A DNA stretch of 64,000 nucleotides, from NCBI RefSeq assembly GCF_004216905.1, contig NZ_SGXJ01000007.1, positions 310,001 to 374,000 of the forward strand, given 5' to 3'. The DNA comes from Kribbella sp. VKM Ac-2569 (GTDB lineage: Bacteria; Actinomycetota; Actinomycetes; Propionibacteriales; Kribbellaceae). Below, in pieces: positions 1 through 8,113 of the stretch (its first letter is position 1; every line of letters starts with the position of its first letter). Under the pieces are notes generated by a model. That model saw only the letters and a program-made list of their open reading frames with translations, ran no database searches and was not told the DNA's origin. The translations under genes were made by a program, and so were the position numbers.

Positions 1-1
1 A

Positions 2-1105
2 GATGGCGGCACACCCTGGCAGACGCTGCACGCAGCAGTCGCCTCCATGAGCACCCGACTACCGGCGCGACCTGAGCCCGCGCCGGTGGTCGGGGCTAAC
101 AACTGGTACTACGCGTACGGCGAGAACTTCGACGAGAAGGCCGTCCTGAAGGACGCCTCGACGATCGTCGAGCTCGCCGACGGTCACCCGGTGAAACCCT
201 TCAGCGTCGTCGACGACGGCTGGTACCCGGGCGGCATCGCCTCCGGCGGCCCCTGGGACCGCGGTACGCCGGGAGTCTTCGACGACATGGCCGGTACGGC
301 GGCTGCGATCAAGGCGATCGGCGCGCGACCGGGCCTGTGGTTCCGCCCGCTCCTGGTCCGTGAGCCGTCGACGCTGGCCTCGAAGGGCCCGCACGACAAG
401 CCGAGGCGGGCGCTGGATCCGTCGTACCCCGAGGTCCTGGACGGCGTACGCGCGGACCTGCAGCGGTTCAAGGACTGGGGTTTCGAGCTGGTCAAGCACG
501 ACTTCAGCACGTACGACGTGTTCGGGGCGTTCGGCCCTGCGATGGGCTCCCGGCTGACGCGGGACGGCTGGCAGTTCCATGACCCGTCGCGGACCACAGC
601 CGAGATCGTGCTGGCCTTCTACCGCGAGATTCGCGCCGCGGCCGAGGACGTCGTACTGATCGGCTGCAACACCGTCGGCCATCTCGCCGCCGGACTCGTC
701 GACGTCCAGCGGACCGGCGACGACACGTCCGGCCGGGACTGGGAGCGGACCCGGAAGATGGGCGTCAACACGCTCGCGTTCCGACTCCCGCAGCACAACC
801 GGTTCTTCACGGTCGACGCCGACTGCGTCCCCTGTACGCCGCAGACGCCGTGGGAGCTGAACGAACGGTTCCTCGACCTGGTCGCGCGCTCCGGTACGGC
901 GTTGTTCCTGTCGATCGATCCGGCGGCCCGGACGGAGCGCACGGACCGCGCGCTGCGTGACGGTATACGGTTGGCGCTCAACGGCGGTGCGGCGATCGAG
1001 CCCGCCGACTGGCTCGTCAACACCACGCCGAACGTGTGGCGGGCGGGCGACGACACCATTCGTTACGACTGGTCGCAACCGTGGGGTGCGGATCCAATTG
1101 GTTAG
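2..1105 (+). CDS. Clan GH-D (GH27/GH36-like) glycosidase, 5'-truncated by window edge
   Basis: Probable alpha-galactosidase-type retaining glycosidase. The frame is open from base 2 with no stop, so the ATG at 47 is probably internal and the true start lies before the window. The visible 367 residues look like the catalytic (beta/alpha)8 barrel: NNWYYAYG near the start, VDDGWYPGG, and a LVKHDFSTYD strand around residue 165 whose Asp fits the clan D nucleophile (K-x-D). An RTGDD segment around residue 240 fits the acid/base region. The stop lies inside the start of the downstream ROK gene, so the two are probably co-transcribed together with the GH125 gene. The exact substrate cannot be read. 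The neighbouring alpha-mannosidase suggests a glycan or galactomannan-like source rather than melibiose alone. Confidence 0.7.
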   Translation, partial: DGGTPWQTLHAAVASMSTRLPARPEPAPVVGANNWYYAYGENFDEKAVLKDASTIVELADGHPVKPFSVVDDGWYPGGIASGGPWDRGTPGVFDDMAGTAAAIKAIGARPGLWFRPLLVREPSTLASKGPHDKPRRALDPSYPEVLDGVRADLQRFKDWGFELVKHDFSTYDVFGAFGPAMGSRLTRDGWQFHDPSRTTAEIVLAFYREIRAAAEDVVLIGCNTVGHLAAGLVDVQRTGDDTSGRDWERTRKMGVNTLAFRLPQHNRFFTVDADCVPCTPQTPWELNERFLDLVARSGTALFLSIDPAARTERTDRALRDGIRLALNGGAAIEPADWLVNTTPNVWRAGDDTIRYDWSQPWGADPIG

Positions 1106-2333
1106 ACGGGGGACGAACCTCGATCGCGTCGGGGGATTCAACGATGCCGTGGTGCTGGACGCGATCCGCCGCAGCGAGCAGCTGAGCCGCGTCGAACTGG
1201 CCGAGGCGACCGGCCTGTCCGGTCAGGCGATCTCCAACATCGTGCGCCGCCTCCTCGACGCAGGTCTGGTCCGGGAAGCCGGTCGACTGCGCGGCGCCGG
1301 CCTCGGCAAACCACGGACGCTGCTCGAGCTCGAACCCACCGGTCAGTACGCGGTCGGCGTCCATCTCGATCCGTCCGTCGTCACCGTCGTACTGCTCGAT
1401 CTCACCGGTGAGGTGGTCGCGCGCCGGCCGGTCGACCAGTACGCCGATGACCCCGGCGTACTCATCGACGGCATCGCGAAGACGATCGAGGAAGTGATCG
1501 CCGCGTCCGGCGCACCGCGCGACCGGGTCACCGGCGTCGGGATCGCCGCGCCCGGGCCGATCGACGTCGAGCGCGGTGTGGTCGTCGACCCGCCGAACCT
1601 CTCGACCTGGCACCTCGTCCCGCTCCGCGACGCGTTGAGCGAGCGAACCGGTCTGCCGATCGTCCTCGACAAGGACGTGACCGCGGCCGCGTCCGCGGAG
1701 AAGTGGGCCGGTCACGGCGGCAGCTTCGTCTTCTTCTACCTCGGCACCGGTGTCGGCGCCGGGTTGGTGATCGGTGACGAAGTGGTGCGCGGTTCGTCGA
1801 GCAACGTCGGCGAGATCGGTCACGTGATCGTCGATCCCGACGGCCCGCTCTGCTACTGCGGGCGGCGCGGGTGCGTCGGTGAGACCAGCCAGCCCAGATA
1901 CCTGGTGGAGCAGGCGGTCCTGGCCGGCGTACTTGCCGATGGCATCGACCTGGACGATCGGCACGCGGTGGACGCGGCCTTCGCCCGATTGTGCGCGCTG
2001 GCCGCGGACGGTTCCGGTGCCGCGCAGAAAATCGTCACCACGCTCGCCGAGCGGATCGCCAAGGTGGTCGAGGACATCGCGAACCTGCTCGACCTGGAGC
2101 GCGTGGTCTTCGGCGGTCCGCACTGGGAGCAGCTCGCCCCGGTTCTGCACGACCGCGTGTGCACCGCGCTGGAAGGACGCTTCCTGGTGGCGGCGGTGCA
2201 CCCGTTCGACGTCACGGGTACGGCGCTCGGCGCGGACGTCGGCGCGATCGGCGCCGCGAGCCTGATCCTCGACCGGACGTTCTCGCCCAACCCCTCACTT
2301 GCCCCCGCCCCCGCCCTTGCCGCTGAAAGGTAG
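1086..2333 (+). CDS. ROK family transcriptional regulator
   Basis: A 415-residue ROK protein. It has an N-terminal winged helix-turn-helix (about residues 15-70, with VELAEATGLSGQAISNIVRRLLDAG) followed by an actin-fold sugar-sensing domain with YLGTGVGAG and the zinc-ligand EIGH. The usual C-x-C-G-x-x-G-C-x-E zinc loop is present around residue 255 as CYCGRRGCVG, with Gly in the position normally held by Glu. GTG 1086 is chosen because it keeps the typical VRRGTNL-GGFN leader; it overlaps the upstream glycosidase by 20 nt. An in-frame TTG at 1098 is an alternative. It sits between two glycosidase genes and probably represses or activates this operon in response to a released sugar. No operator can be assigned because the operon's promoter lies outside the window. 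Confidence 0.9.
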   Translation: MRIQLVRRGTNLDRVGGFNDAVVLDAIRRSEQLSRVELAEATGLSGQAISNIVRRLLDAGLVREAGRLRGAGLGKPRTLLELEPTGQYAVGVHLDPSVVTVVLLDLTGEVVARRPVDQYADDPGVLIDGIAKTIEEVIAASGAPRDRVTGVGIAAPGPIDVERGVVVDPPNLSTWHLVPLRDALSERTGLPIVLDKDVTAAASAEKWAGHGGSFVFFYLGTGVGAGLVIGDEVVRGSSSNVGEIGHVIVDPDGPLCYCGRRGCVGETSQPRYLVEQAVLAGVLADGIDLDDRHAVDAAFARLCALAADGSGAAQKIVTTLAERIAKVVEDIANLLDLERVVFGGPHWEQLAPVLHDRVCTALEGRFLVAAVHPFDVTGTALGADVGAIGAASLILDRTFSPNPSLAPAPALAAER

Positions 2334-2338
2334 ATGTT

Positions 2339-3610
2339 TTGATGATCGACCCCGAGGTCCTCGCCCGCGCCGCCGCGGCCGTCCGGGAGGCCACCGGTGA
2401 CGACGTGATCGCGGAGATGTTCCAGCGCTCGATGGCCGGCAACCTGCCGGCCGTCGCCGAGCGGCTGCCGGACGGTACGACGTTCGTGCTGACCGGCGAC
2501 ATCCCGGCGATGTGGCTGCGTGACTCGGCCGCACAACTCCGCCCGTACCTGCTGCTGTGCAAGGACGACCCGGGCCTGCAAGACGTCCTGATCGGCGTGC
2601 TGCACCGGCAGCTTGAGTACGTCGTCCTGGACCCGTACGCGAACGCCTTCAACAAGGAGGCGAACGGCGCCGGGCACACGTCCGACGAGACCGAGATGTC
2701 GCCGTGGGTGTGGGAGCGCAAGTACGAGATCGACTCGCTGTGCTTCCCGCTCGAGCTGGCGTACCGGCTCTGGCGGATCACCGGTCGTTCGGACGTGATC
2801 GACAACCGGTTCCGGGCTGCGGCGGAGGCGGTCGTCGAGCTGTGGACCGTGGAGCAGGACCATGAGGCGCGTTCGCCGTACCGCTTTCAGCGACTCGACG
2901 ACCGCCCGTCGGACACGCTCGTCCGCGAGGGGCGTGGGCGCCTGACCAGGCCGACCGGGATGTCGTGGAGCGCGTTCCGGCCGAGCGACGACGCGACGGA
3001 GCTGGGTTTCAACGTGCCCGGGAACATGTTCGCGTCGGTGGTGCTCGGGTACCTGCAGGAGATCGCGACCGAGGTACTGCGGGACGAGCCGCTGGCCGAT
3101 CGCGCGAAGGAGTTGAAGGCCGAGATCGACGAGGGCATCGCTTCGTTCGGCACGGTGGACCACGCGGTGCACGGCCGGGTCTTCGCGTACGAGGTGGACG
3201 GGCTGGGGGAGTCCCTGCTGATGGACGACGCCAACATGCCGAGCCTGCTGTCGATCCCGCTCACCGGGTACGCCGCCCCGGACGACCCGACGTACCTCGC
3301 GACGCGGGCCCTGCTGCTCAGCCCGGAGAACCCGTACTACTACAGCGGAACCGCGGCCGCCGGCATCGGCAGCCCGCACACCCCGCCGCGCTACATCTGG
3401 CACATCGCCCTTGCTGTACAGGGGATTTCGAGCACGTCGGCGGAGGAACGCCAACAGTTGCTGGAGCTCCTCCGCGACACCACCGGCGGCACCGGCCAGA
3501 TGCACGAGGGCTTCGACGTCGACGACCCCCGCAAGTTCACCCGCGAATGGTTCTCCTGGGCCAACGCAATGTTCTGCGAACTAGCCCTCGTACACGCCGG
3601 CATCAGGTGA
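2339..3610 (+). CDS. GH125 exo-alpha-1,6-mannosidase-like glycosidase
   Basis: A 423-residue protein matching the metal-independent alpha-mannosidase family (GH125, formerly DUF1237). Diagnostic blocks are GDIPAMWLRDS near residue 60, NKEANGAGHTSDETEMSPWVWERKYE, a GMSWSAFRPSDDA block around residue 215, and MHEGFDVDD around residue 390. The Asp pair at about 217-218 and the Glu near 390 fall where I recall the acid and base of the Clostridium perfringens enzyme (Asp220, Glu393). Family members hydrolyse non-reducing alpha-1,6-mannose with inversion. No signal peptide is visible, so it should act in the cytoplasm on imported oligosaccharides. It starts 5 nt after the ROK stop and ends with an 8-nt tail-to-tail overlap with the minus-strand ABC permease gene. 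Confidence 0.9.
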   Translation: MMIDPEVLARAAAAVREATGDDVIAEMFQRSMAGNLPAVAERLPDGTTFVLTGDIPAMWLRDSAAQLRPYLLLCKDDPGLQDVLIGVLHRQLEYVVLDPYANAFNKEANGAGHTSDETEMSPWVWERKYEIDSLCFPLELAYRLWRITGRSDVIDNRFRAAAEAVVELWTVEQDHEARSPYRFQRLDDRPSDTLVREGRGRLTRPTGMSWSAFRPSDDATELGFNVPGNMFASVVLGYLQEIATEVLRDEPLADRAKELKAEIDEGIASFGTVDHAVHGRVFAYEVDGLGESLLMDDANMPSLLSIPLTGYAAPDDPTYLATRALLLSPENPYYYSGTAAAGIGSPHTPPRYIWHIALAVQGISSTSAEERQQLLELLRDTTGGTGQMHEGFDVDDPRKFTREWFSWANAMFCELALVHAGIR

Positions 3611-4448
3611 CGTCGCGGCGGCGGGTGGTCCAGGCGGCTAGTACGGCGAAGACGGCGCAGTAGGCGATCAGGGTTAGTAGCGCGCGGCCGCCGCCGACTG
3701 CGTCGCGTACGCCTGGTGGGGCGTCGCCGGCTGCCATGCCCGTCACGCTGAAGACGAGGGAGCCGGCGTTCGTGCCGGGCAGGGCGTTGGCGAGCCACTT
3801 CAGGCTCGGCAGCAGGCTGCTCACGACGCCGGCCAGCAGCGTCTCGATGCCGAGGATCCACACCACGCCGAGGCCGATCGGCAGCGCAACGTTGCGGAAG
3901 GCAACGGCTAGTACGGCGCCCGCCAGGCACCACATCATCAGCACCAGCCAGCCGCCTGCGAGCCCTTGCAGGAGGTCACCGACGCCCGGCCAGCTCGTCG
4001 AGCCGTTCTCGGCCGCCGCGATGCCGACGCTGCAGAGTGCGCAGGCGGCGAAGATCCCGAGTACCCAGAGCGCGATCATCGTGCCCAGCGCCAGGAACTG
4101 GGCGCCGAGGATCGTGCCGCGCCGCGGGCGCTGGGTGAGTATGGTCTTGAGCGTTCCCCACGTGTACTCGCCGCCGATCACGATCGCGCCGAGTACGAGC
4201 GCGAGGGCGCCGGCGAAGATCGGGTACCCGCCGATCGTGTTGTCGACGACCCGCTCCGGGAGCATGCCGCGGAGGATCTCGGCGCGCGGGACGCCGTCGG
4301 TCTGCGGGTTGTCGTCGCCGGTCGCGTAGCCCAGATACGGCAGCAGATAGCCGAAGATCAGGCTCAGCACCAGGCCGGCGCCGAACAGTACCCAGACCGC
4401 GGATCGCTTGCGGAGCTTGAGGATCTCCGCTCGGTAGCTACCCAACAT
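3603..4448 (-). CDS. ABC-2 type exporter permease
   Basis: A 281-residue membrane protein with about six hydrophobic segments (roughly residues 18-40, 75-97, 110-140, 150-180, 183-215, 255-275) and the ABC-2 start motif YRAEILKLRKR. The GGEYTWGTLKTILTQRP stretch after the second segment is typical of drug or bacitracin-type exporter permeases. Its ATG overlaps the end of the upstream ATPase gene by 11 nt, so the two form one transporter. It follows a kinase and two response regulators on the same strand, suggesting that the exporter answers a cell-envelope or antibiotic signal. Substrate unknown. Confidence 0.88.
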   Translation of the reverse strand: MLGSYRAEILKLRKRSAVWVLFGAGLVLSLIFGYLLPYLGYATGDDNPQTDGVPRAEILRGMLPERVVDNTIGGYPIFAGALALVLGAIVIGGEYTWGTLKTILTQRPRRGTILGAQFLALGTMIALWVLGIFAACALCSVGIAAAENGSTSWPGVGDLLQGLAGGWLVLMMWCLAGAVLAVAFRNVALPIGLGVVWILGIETLLAGVVSSLLPSLKWLANALPGTNAGSLVFSVTGMAAGDAPPGVRDAVGGGRALLTLIAYCAVFAVLAAWTTRRRDVT

Positions 4449-5337
4449 CAGTCTTCTCCTTCGCGGTGGTCAGCTCGAAGAAGATGTCCTCGAGCGCGCG
4501 CTCGGCGGTGTGCAGCTCCGACACATCGATGCCGGCCTCGACGAGCGCGCGGTTCACTTCGGCGGCCTTCGCGGGATCCACCTGCACCCGCAGCGTGTCG
4601 TCGTACTGGTGAACACTGCCGAAGCGGGTCAGGAGCCGCTGTGCATCTTCGCGAGGGATGGCACGGACGACGAGTTCCTGCTCGCCGCGGAGCTCGTCGA
4701 CGTTGTGCTCGGCAACCATCCGGCCGGCGTTGATGATGCCGACGCGGTCGCAGATCTGCTGGACTTCGCCGAGCAGGTGGCTGGACAGCAGCACCGTCCG
4801 GCCTTCGGTGCCGAGCTCGCGGATCAGGCGGCGCATGTCGCGCATCCCGGCCGGGTCGAGGCCGTTGGTCGGCTCGTCGAGGATCACCAGCTCCGGATCC
4901 TTGAGGAGCGCGGCCGCGACACCGAGGCGTTGCTTCATCCCCAGGGAGTACGTCGAGAACCGGTCCTTCGCGCGATCGGTGAGGTCGACGAGCTCCAGTA
5001 CCTCGTCGATCCGCTGCCGCGACACCCCGGCGTACTCGGCCAGCAACCGTAGATTGTCGAGCCCCGACAGGTACGGGTAGAACGCCGGCGACTCGATCAT
5101 CGACCCGGTCCGTCCCAGTACGCCGGCATCCCCCGGCCGCCCGCCCAGCACTCGCACGTTCCCGCTCGTCGGCGCGATCAGCCCGGTCAGGATCCGGAGC
5201 GTGGTCGTCTTCCCCGCCCCGTTCGGCCCCAGAAACCCGTACACCTCACCCGGCAACACCGTCAGATCGACACCATCAACCGCCAAGGTGCCGCCATACC
5301 TCTTCGTCAGCCCACTGACCTCAACTAGCGCATCCAT
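4438..5337 (-). CDS. ABC transporter ATP-binding protein
   Basis: A 299-residue ATPase of the CcmA/drug-exporter class. It has Walker A GPNGAGKTT about residue 40, the signature YSLGMKQRLG, Walker B LVILDEPTNGLDP and H-loop LLSSHLL. ATG 5337 (MDALVEVSGLTKRYGG) is chosen because it begins directly at the conserved beta strand; a longer in-frame version to 5463 adds 42 residues of no recognisable sequence. No clear ribosome-binding site precedes the ATG. It pairs with the permease overlapping its 3' end and probably energises export. The C-terminal 80 residues are the usual variable regulatory tail. Confidence 0.9.
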   Translation of the reverse strand: MDALVEVSGLTKRYGGTLAVDGVDLTVLPGEVYGFLGPNGAGKTTTLRILTGLIAPTSGNVRVLGGRPGDAGVLGRTGSMIESPAFYPYLSGLDNLRLLAEYAGVSRQRIDEVLELVDLTDRAKDRFSTYSLGMKQRLGVAAALLKDPELVILDEPTNGLDPAGMRDMRRLIRELGTEGRTVLLSSHLLGEVQQICDRVGIINAGRMVAEHNVDELRGEQELVVRAIPREDAQRLLTRFGSVHQYDDTLRVQVDPAKAAEVNRALVEAGIDVSELHTAERALEDIFFELTTAKEKTDVG

Positions 5338-5413
5338 ACAACGAGAGTGCCGCCCACAAGCCCCCCACCGCGTCGCCCCGGAGGAGTGACCCCACCTACC
5401 CCCGCCGGAGTAC

Positions 5414-5518
5414 TCAGCTGCTGGGATTGGTCTCCAGCCGACGCACACTACGCGCAGCTTCACGATCCCCGGCGCGACCGAGCTCGACGGCGGCGGTGAT
5501 CTCTTCGAGGTGCATCAT
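5414..5518 (-). pseudogene. Remnant of a TPR-type hypothetical gene (34 codons)
   Basis: A 34-codon open frame starts with two ATGs and reads MMHLEEITAAVELGRAGDREAAR before diverging into RSVRRLETNPSS and a stop. That opening resembles the N-terminus of a widespread actinobacterial family of small tetratricopeptide-like proteins, recalled from memory. The rest of such a protein (usually over 100 residues) is missing. It lies between the second response regulator and the ABC ATPase, all on the minus strand, so it is probably the residue of a deleted or truncated operon gene. It could be a genuine micro-protein instead. Confidence 0.4.
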
Positions 5519-5551
5519 GCGAGCACCTTCGCCCCTCGACCAGCTAGAAGG

Positions 5552-6217
5552 TCAACCCAGCCAGCCGGGGCGGACGAGGCCGGTTTGGTAGGCGAGTACG
5601 ACGAGTTGGGCGCGGTCGCGGACGCCTAGTTTGATCATTGCGCGGCTGACGTGGGTTTTGGCGGTGGCGGGGCTCAGCACGAGGCGCGCGGCGATCTCGT
5701 CGTTCGACAGGCCTTCGCCGACGAGCGCGACGATCTCCTTCTCGCGTTCCGTGAGTACGTCGAGTTCCTTGCTCGCATGCGGCTGCCGGGACCGCGACGC
5801 GAACTCCGCCACCAGCCGCCGCGTCACCCCAGGCGAAAGCAACGCATCCCCGCGCGCCACGACCCGCACAGCCTGCAGCAGCTCGACCGGCTCGGTGTCC
5901 TTCACGAGGAACCCGCTGGCCCCGACCCGCAGCGCCTCGAACACGTACTCGTCCAGGTCGAACGTCGTCAGGATCACCACGTGGACGTCGGCCAGCTCAG
6001 GATCCGCGCCGATCTGCCGCGTCGCCTCCAGCCCGTCAGTCCCGGGCATCCGGATGTCCATCAGGACGACGTCCGGCTTCTCCCGCCGCGCCACCACGAC
6101 CGCCTCGGCACCGTCCGGCACCTCGCCGACCACCGTGATGTCGTCCTCGGCGTTCAGCAACGACCGGAACCCGGCCCGCACCAACGCCTGATCGTCCGCC
6201 AGCAACACCCGAATCAT
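5552..6217 (-). CDS. NarL/LuxR-family response regulator (second of tandem pair)
   Basis: A 221-residue two-domain regulator. The receiver domain (1-120) has the acidic pocket at LLADD, the phospho-acceptor Asp in VVLMDIRMPGTDG near residue 55 and the Lys in FLVKDTEP. The LuxR-type helix-turn-helix runs at about 150-215 (LTEREKEIVALVGEGLSNDEIA...TAKTHVSRAMIKLGV). It starts 10 nt after another NarL-type regulator, so one kinase gene is followed by two regulators. It may be the partner of that kinase, of the lone NarL-type kinase at 14038-15171, or of an unlinked one. All key residues are present. Confidence 0.93.
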   Translation of the reverse strand: MIRVLLADDQALVRAGFRSLLNAEDDITVVGEVPDGAEAVVVARREKPDVVLMDIRMPGTDGLEATRQIGADPELADVHVVILTTFDLDEYVFEALRVGASGFLVKDTEPVELLQAVRVVARGDALLSPGVTRRLVAEFASRSRQPHASKELDVLTEREKEIVALVGEGLSNDEIAARLVLSPATAKTHVSRAMIKLGVRDRAQLVVLAYQTGLVRPGWLG

Positions 6218-6227
6218 GCGCTGGAGC

Positions 6228-6875
6228 TTATGCCAGCCCAGCGTCGTGGGCGAGCAACGCGATCTGCGTACGGTTGCCGAGTTCGAGCTTGGTGAGGATG
6301 TGCGAGATGTGCGCCTTGACCGTCGCCAGGCTCATGAACAGCTCCGTGCCGATCTGAGCGTTCGTCTTACCCTGCGCGACCGCGAGCATCACGTCGTACT
6401 CCCGCGGCGACAACCGTTGCAGTTTCTGCTGCGCAATCGTGTGCGCGTCGGCCTGGGTGGCGGCGCGGTCCATCAGCCTGCGCGTGATCGCCGGTGACAG
6501 GATCGGGTCACCAGCTGCGACCCGCCGTACGGCGTCGACGATCTGCGCCGGCGGCGTGTCCTTGAGCAGGAACCCGCTCGCCCCGGCGCGGAGCGCGTGC
6601 AGGACGTTCTCGTCGGTGTCGAAGGTGGTGAGCACCACGACCTCTGGCGGATTCGTCCGCGCCCGCACCCGCCGCGTCGCGACGATGCCGTCCACCCGCG
6701 GCATTCGCAGGTCCATCAGGACGATGTCCGGGAAGTGCGCGTCGACCGCGGCCGGTACTTCGTCGCCGTCGGCGGCCTGCCCGACGACGGAGATCCCGTT
6801 CGCGCCGTCGAGCATCATCTCCAGGCTGGCCCTGACCAACGCGTCGTCGTCCACGACCAAGACCCGGATGTTCAT
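6228..6875 (-). CDS. NarL/LuxR-family response regulator (first of tandem pair)
   Basis: A 215-residue response regulator with receiver (LVVDDDALVRASLEMM, phospho-acceptor in DIVLMDLRMPRVDG, Lys in FLLKDTPP) and a C-terminal LuxR helix-turn-helix (LSPREYDVMLAVAQGKTNAQIGTELFMSLATVKAHISHI). ATG 6875 is chosen because it overlaps the kinase stop as ATGA, giving translational coupling; an in-frame upstream codon at 6884 would add three residues. It is the likely cognate partner of that kinase. It is clearly paralogous to the regulator 10 nt downstream but not a recent duplicate, since many positions differ in the linker and HTH. Confidence 0.94.
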   Translation of the reverse strand: MNIRVLVVDDDALVRASLEMMLDGANGISVVGQAADGDEVPAAVDAHFPDIVLMDLRMPRVDGIVATRRVRARTNPPEVVVLTTFDTDENVLHALRAGASGFLLKDTPPAQIVDAVRRVAAGDPILSPAITRRLMDRAATQADAHTIAQQKLQRLSPREYDVMLAVAQGKTNAQIGTELFMSLATVKAHISHILTKLELGNRTQIALLAHDAGLA

Positions 6876-7999
6876 GAGGGCCACGGTAGCGAGGCCTCCA
6901 GCCGGAACCCGCCACCGGGCACCCGACCGTGGTCCAGCGTGCCGCCCGCGAGTTGCACGCGCTCGGTCAGCCCAACCAGCCCGGTCCCGCTACCGGGTGC
7001 CAACGGCGTACCGTTCGACGCCGGGTTCGTCAGCTCGATCCGCAGCCTCTCGCCGGCGCGTCCGGCCACCAGCACGGTCACCGGATGCCCCGCCGCGTGC
7101 TTGCGAGCGTTCGTCAGCCCTTCCTGCACGACCCGGTACGCCGTCCTGCCGGTTGCCGGTGGCAACGACGTCGGGTCCGCCACCTGGTCGTCGTACGCGA
7201 TCGTCGTACCAGCCTCCCGAGACTCGTCGACCAGCGCGCGCAGGTCCCCGAACGTCGGCTGCGGGCGCCCCTCGTACACATCCTCGTCACGAAGGACGTT
7301 GATCACCTCGCGGAGCTCGTCGAGCGCCTGGTGTACGCCGGTCCGGATCACGCCGGCCGCCTTGGCGAGCTTCTCCGGCGATGAGTCGGGGCGATACTCG
7401 AGCGCACCGGCGTACGTCGCGAGCAGCGACAGGCGATGGGCGAGTACGTCGTGCATCTCGCGCGCCATCTTGGTGCGCTCGTTGGACCGCGCCTCGGCGA
7501 CCCGGCGCCCCTGCTCGGCCTCCGCGCGACGGGCACGCTCCCGCAGCGACTCCAGCAGCTGCTGCCGCGCCTGAGTGCCCTGGCCCCAACCGACCAGCGC
7601 GGCGTGCACGACGACGTCCAGTACGGCGAACCACAGGAACGGCAGGCCGTGGATCGGTTGCCACAGGCCCTGAATCAGATGGGCGACAGTACCGGCGAGG
7701 GCGACCAGGACCGCCGTACGCAACGGCCGGCGCAACGCGACGGTCAGCGTGCCGACGGTGGACGGCGGGGTCGCGGCGGGGGAGAGGACGGCGAGCACCG
7801 CCAGCGCGATCGCGCCAGGAACCGGCCGGCGCATCACCACCGGGATCAGCGCGACGGACACGAGGCCGACCGCGATGTCGAGCAGCAGGAACTGCCGGTG
7901 CTCCGGATCCGGCAGCCGCCCGACGATGGTCATCGCGACCAGCACACCGATCGCGCCGGTCGCGACGAGGTCCACCGATCTCGGCGGCTTCCGCGGCAC
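6872..7999 (-). CDS. Sensor histidine kinase (HisKA_3, NarL-partner type)
   Basis: A 375-residue membrane kinase. Four or five hydrophobic segments fill the first 140 residues. Then comes a charged helix, the phospho-acceptor box REMHDVLAHRLSLL, an N-box TAYRVVQEGLTNARKHA and a G-box GTGLVGLTERVQLAGG. GTG 7999 is preferred over longer starts because GGAGGAGT lies 5 nt upstream (8005-8012), an ideal ribosome-binding site; the ATG at 8014 lies just upstream of that site. It heads a minus-strand unit of two response regulators and an ABC exporter. The short extracellular loops imply intramembrane sensing, as in cell-envelope stress kinases. Confidence 0.93.
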   Translation of the reverse strand: MPRKPPRSVDLVATGAIGVLVAMTIVGRLPDPEHRQFLLLDIAVGLVSVALIPVVMRRPVPGAIALAVLAVLSPAATPPSTVGTLTVALRRPLRTAVLVALAGTVAHLIQGLWQPIHGLPFLWFAVLDVVVHAALVGWGQGTQARQQLLESLRERARRAEAEQGRRVAEARSNERTKMAREMHDVLAHRLSLLATYAGALEYRPDSSPEKLAKAAGVIRTGVHQALDELREVINVLRDEDVYEGRPQPTFGDLRALVDESREAGTTIAYDDQVADPTSLPPATGRTAYRVVQEGLTNARKHAAGHPVTVLVAGRAGERLRIELTNPASNGTPLAPGSGTGLVGLTERVQLAGGTLDHGRVPGGGFRLEASLPWPS

Positions 8000-8004
8000 G
8001 CACA

Positions 8005-8012
8005 ACTCCTCC
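8005..8012 (-). promoter_or_regulatory. Ribosome-binding site deciding the GTG start of the kinase
   Basis: GGAGGAGT on the minus strand, 5 nt before GTG 7999. It supports this start over the in-frame ATG at 8014. Confidence 0.7.
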
Positions 8013-8113
8013 ATGCCGCCGAGACTAGGCGTCCACGGGCGATTCCCACCACCGACCAAAGTCGAAGCCCCGCCGACTACTGGCCGATGCCGGGCGCCAA
8101 GCTCGGCCTCGCG

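Noticed and set aside
3024..3034. GAACATGTTC palindrome as an SOS box
   Set aside because: Inside the GH125 coding region; the flanks do not match TCGAAC/GTTCGA. A similar one at 44240-44253 in the permease gene was rejected for the same reason.
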